A DNA stretch of 64,000 nucleotides from an uncultured Prevotella sp. (GTDB lineage: Bacteria > Bacteroidota > Bacteroidia > Bacteroidales > Bacteroidaceae), in contig CAMOGW010000009.1 of NCBI GenBank assembly GCA_946614435.1, forward strand, positions 1-64,000, read 5' to 3'. Each line of letters opens with the position of its first letter. Positions within the stretch are counted from its first letter, which is position 1. The notes under the pieces were generated by a model, which worked only from the letters and a program-made list of their open reading frames with translations, was not told the origin of the DNA and ran no database searches. This document shows, in pieces, positions 62,401-64,000 of this stretch. The position numbers and the translations under genes were made by a program.

Positions 62401-62851
62401 TGCTCACGCTGATCACCTTGTCGTCCCAGCTGCGCACAATGCAGCGCAGGTATTTCCTGTCCACGCTGAAGCCCTTCTTCAGCGGTCGGTCTGTTGAAGG
62501 AATCAGTCTTCGCAGCTCAAGGGGCACATCGGCTTTGAACGTGGCTGATACGAAGTTCGTGAGTGCGCGCAGGTCGTAGCGCCAGTCCTCCGCACTGGGT
62601 AGCGGCTCGTTGCCGGCCTGTCGGGAGTGTCGGCGGGCAGTCTGTATGGCCACGCGCTCTGTCGTGCTCAGTCCGTACTGCTTGCACAGGAAATCCACCT
62701 GCGAGAACAAGTTGCCAAAGGCACCGCCGTGATGGCGCGTACCCTCACTGCAGCACAGCATGAGCAGCTGGTGCATGCGTTGCAGTCCTTCAGCCGACGG
62801 CTCTTCGCGAGCCAGTTCTATGCAGATGTCGAATAGTTCTCTTGCTTCCAT
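59492..62851 (-). CDS. Dna2-like nuclease-helicase
   Basis: A 1119-residue protein. A Cas4/RecB-type nuclease region is near residues 340-395 (GRVDMMTSDLRLLVEQKSG, with E/Q in the core). A superfamily 1 helicase follows: Walker A GPPGTGKTSQ near 705, Walker B IVDEASQI near 829, QGSQRDVIVYSF near 1042 and NVAMTRARRQ near 1085. This is the Dna2/UPF1 layout with nuclease and helicase in one chain; Bacteroidetes often have it. It should process DNA ends or flaps in repair. Confidence 0.88.
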   Translation of the reverse strand: MEARELFDICIELAREEPSAEGLQRMHQLLMLCCSEGTRHHGGAFGNLFSQVDFLCKQYGLSTTERVAIQTARRHSRQAGNEPLPSAEDWRYDLRALTNFVSATFKADVPLELRRLIPSTDRPLKKGFSVDRKYLRCIVRSWDDKVISVSTEEGVLSVDYGSTDGGRDLSYLQRMLRENMQLNLLDSHARESDGTLVPRFIIVEPDFLLDISSVAACFTNYGHHPLLYTVNRLKARPNTQAILLGNFAGTALDDLVNDPTGATTAKSLKRSFREQALRFSTCQGFNAQQFKADAEMQVNNLRNTVSELFEKEGFDRKKALLEPSFVCERLGLQGRVDMMTSDLRLLVEQKSGRNMKIERQSHDPHGMQREDHYVQLLLYYGILRYNFGRTDQSVDIRLLYSRYPVGQGLLSVNYYRQLFAEALKLRNQIVATELLIAREGFGRIIPLLSPSVIYKGVKPDSYFNQYVLPEIQGLEGELAALSPVERAYYERMMTFVYREQVCQKLGTPDQWLQHNSGSSADLWQQPITQKQEAGSIYARLSIAKQERSVSNGGYDLITLSTEPTDTDVKNFRRGDMVYLYAYEERKGVPDVRTSILYKGTLDEISNHQLVVRLNDGQQNDDIFKPHDGRFWAVEHGGSDLTTSSCLRSLHQFITAPAPPHGQRDKKALLLGQRPPEADATLRLSRQYSATYDALIEKAMQARDYFLLVGPPGTGKTSQALRFIVAEELERGRRMQAAKPSILLTAYTNRAVDEICAMLSSEDLPYLRIGNKAVCDPRFRSHLLEESLTGTLRLDSIREHISSAPIIVGTTSMLQSRQELFQLKHFTLAIVDEASQILEPNIIGLLARPQIERFILVGDHKQLPAVVQQDASMTRIDEPCLRAIGLSDCRQSLFERLLNWERQCRRTQFIGTLDHQGRMHPEVAQFPCTHFYADEQLKPVPLPHQLEERLGYELASEEPLDDVLKKQRIVFLDTKEQQEAALVARIISRIHRFYGDRFNPDTTLGVIVPYRHQIGLIRQELEQYATPCLFDVSIDTVERYQGSQRDVIVYSFTVSHRYQLDFLTASTISENGQTIDRKLNVAMTRARRQLIMTGRASLLSHVPLFKEIIDAYKIQDLPPF

Positions 62852-63041
62852 TTCATCTTCTTTTCTGAGACCGCGCATCGGTCGTGTCCCGACCGCGCCG
62901 TAGTCTCATTCGTCCTACAAAATTACGAAATAAAGCTGACATACCTGCCATTTTGCATATTTTCTTTTGAAATGCTCATTGTTTGTGAAACTTTTTTATA
63001 AATTTGCACCCAAATGAAAAGTGAGAATGAATAATTTTGCT

Positions 63042-63049
63042 TAATTTTG
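63042..63049 (+). promoter_or_regulatory. Promoter -7 element of the last gene
   Basis: TAATTTTG just before the start codon region; another TAATTTTG lies at 63032-63039. No good -33. Confidence 0.4.
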
Positions 63050-63054
63050 TACCT

Positions 63055-64000
63055 ATGCCCTACCAACAAATACCACGCAATCGTCCTATAACAACACTTC
63101 TCAAGTGGTTTAGCGATAAAAAGAGCGGAAAAGTTACTGATGCTCGCAAGGAAATCCAGAGACGCTTTGACTATTTGGACTGGAGAGACCAGAAACGTAT
63201 CATTCTTGCATTTTTCCAATCGGGCAAGAGCGACAGAGAATGGGCTTATGGTAAAATATACCGCCAGTGGGATGACTGCTATTTGGAACCTGTTAAGGCT
63301 CTTTGGGAGAAGTATCACGAGAATGTATGTGCATGGTCAGTCGTCCAGCATTTTCCAATTGAGTATGTAAGACAGAATGCCGCTCTACTCGAAGAAGTCA
63401 ACGGATATTACCATCTTTGTCAACGACTTGCAGAAGATGCGACATACCAAATAGACAAATCAAAGCTACGCAACAAGGAGTATCTGCTTGTTATGCTCAA
63501 TACCCATCGAAAGGTAAACGAAGAAGAAGCCAAGGACATCTTCTTTGAATCGCTTCATAATTGTTGCATGACCTACCCAGAATGGCTTTTCAGAGCTCGT
63601 CGCAAAAGTAGAGGTGAGGCTTTCAGCGTAGAGGATATAGAACACATGAGGTCTCTCATATATATTATCAGTCTTTTGGGACTCGATGACGTTGTTGAGT
63701 TTATTGAGGATTGGAATGAGCATGCAATGTTTACGATGTATCATTGCGAGGAACTAAACGGATTAGACAAAGAGGCCATCAGCGACGATGAATATCATGA
63801 CAAGCGTGTTGCTATTGGTCTTAAATACCTATACCTTGCGTTAGATGATAAATACAAGAAGCCTACGGATGAATTGCCTTTCAAGAGACTTAGTGAAACT
63901 GTAGAGCGGATAGGCAAGGCACAGCTCCGAAACAAGTCTGAAAAGCCTGCACCGGAGAATGATGAATACAAGAATAGCCCTGATGCACCAGAGATTTTGG
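63055..64000 (+). CDS. Hypothetical protein, cut by the window end
   Basis: ATG at 63055 opens a frame (MPYQQIPRNRPITTLLKWFS) that runs without a stop to the window end, at least 315 codons. It is helical and charged with many Trp and Tyr (REWAYGKIYRQWDDCY). No known family is recognised. Its left end abuts the Dna2-like gene, which is transcribed away from it. Confidence 0.7.
   Translation, partial: MPYQQIPRNRPITTLLKWFSDKKSGKVTDARKEIQRRFDYLDWRDQKRIILAFFQSGKSDREWAYGKIYRQWDDCYLEPVKALWEKYHENVCAWSVVQHFPIEYVRQNAALLEEVNGYYHLCQRLAEDATYQIDKSKLRNKEYLLVMLNTHRKVNEEEAKDIFFESLHNCCMTYPEWLFRARRKSRGEAFSVEDIEHMRSLIYIISLLGLDDVVEFIEDWNEHAMFTMYHCEELNGLDKEAISDDEYHDKRVAIGLKYLYLALDDKYKKPTDELPFKRLSETVERIGKAQLRNKSEKPAPENDEYKNSPDAPEIL

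Overview
The window looks like a chromosome segment of a Gram-negative Bacteroidales bacterium, most likely Prevotella or a close relative. The evidence is promoters of the Bacteroidetes type (TAnnTTTG at -7, in the best cases 19-20 bases after a TTTG or TTG), weak Shine-Dalgarno sites, a PorX/PorW-like pair of type IX secretion genes, and a large exported protein ending in a Prevotella-style sorting tail. No species can be named from sequence alone.

Region 1 (1-14811) is a type III CRISPR-Cas locus, best described as III-D-like. It has 26 repeats, then one plus-strand operon: cas6, an HD-less cas10 with an intact SGDD palm, three RAMP genes (one csx10-like), a small TIGR04423-type gene, a very long TIGR03986-type RAMP with a coiled-coil tail, a CARF-HEPN ribonuclease, a RecD-like helicase, and a four-pass membrane protein with a C-terminal CARF-like domain. 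Cas10 should make cyclic oligoadenylate on target recognition. The CARF-HEPN enzyme and the membrane protein would be its receivers. cas1 and cas2 are not in the window.

Region 2 (14812-17716) opens with a second copy of the CRISPR leader end followed by one repeat, one spacer and a decayed repeat. It then carries a second copy of the promoter and start block also found downstream of the main array, here driving a protein kinase-AAA+ fusion and a small YbjN-like partner. The cas module is therefore bracketed by duplicated sequence, and the kinase gene sits where CRISPR-linked genes sit.

Region 3 (17695-20602, minus strand) holds housekeeping-type genes: acetyltransferase, short-chain dehydrogenase, low-molecular-weight phosphatase, and an exported C1 peptidase. 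It is followed by a candidate small RNA (20768-20942) and a field of 10-11-base phased short repeats.

Region 4 (21755-29577, minus strand) is the strongest candidate for an undescribed system: seven tightly packed AT-rich genes encoding a Cys-rich protein, an RlmN-like radical SAM enzyme, a metallophosphoesterase fused to a second RlmN-like domain, a winged-helix-like protein, a P-loop ATPase, a small unknown and a PIN nuclease. Both radical SAM domains share an unusual CX8CX2C cluster motif. Next to it (29749-31911) is a three-gene HTH / HNH / methyltransferase-HIT cassette, then a short gene and tRNA-His.

Region 5 (32905-64000) is mostly core genome: thioesterase, pyrH, birA, a Na/Pi transporter, nadK, trxA, a YqiA-like esterase, an OmpA-like lipoprotein, aroA, tsaE, porX, a porW-like gene and a Dna2-like helicase-nuclease. 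Mixed in are a 1466-residue surface protein followed by a 57-residue peptide gene, an Rpn-type nuclease, a GH43-like enzyme and membrane or lipoprotein genes. Two intergenic inverted-repeat structures lie at 41020-41286, one belonging to a family also present at 14951-15036. The last gene runs off the window end.
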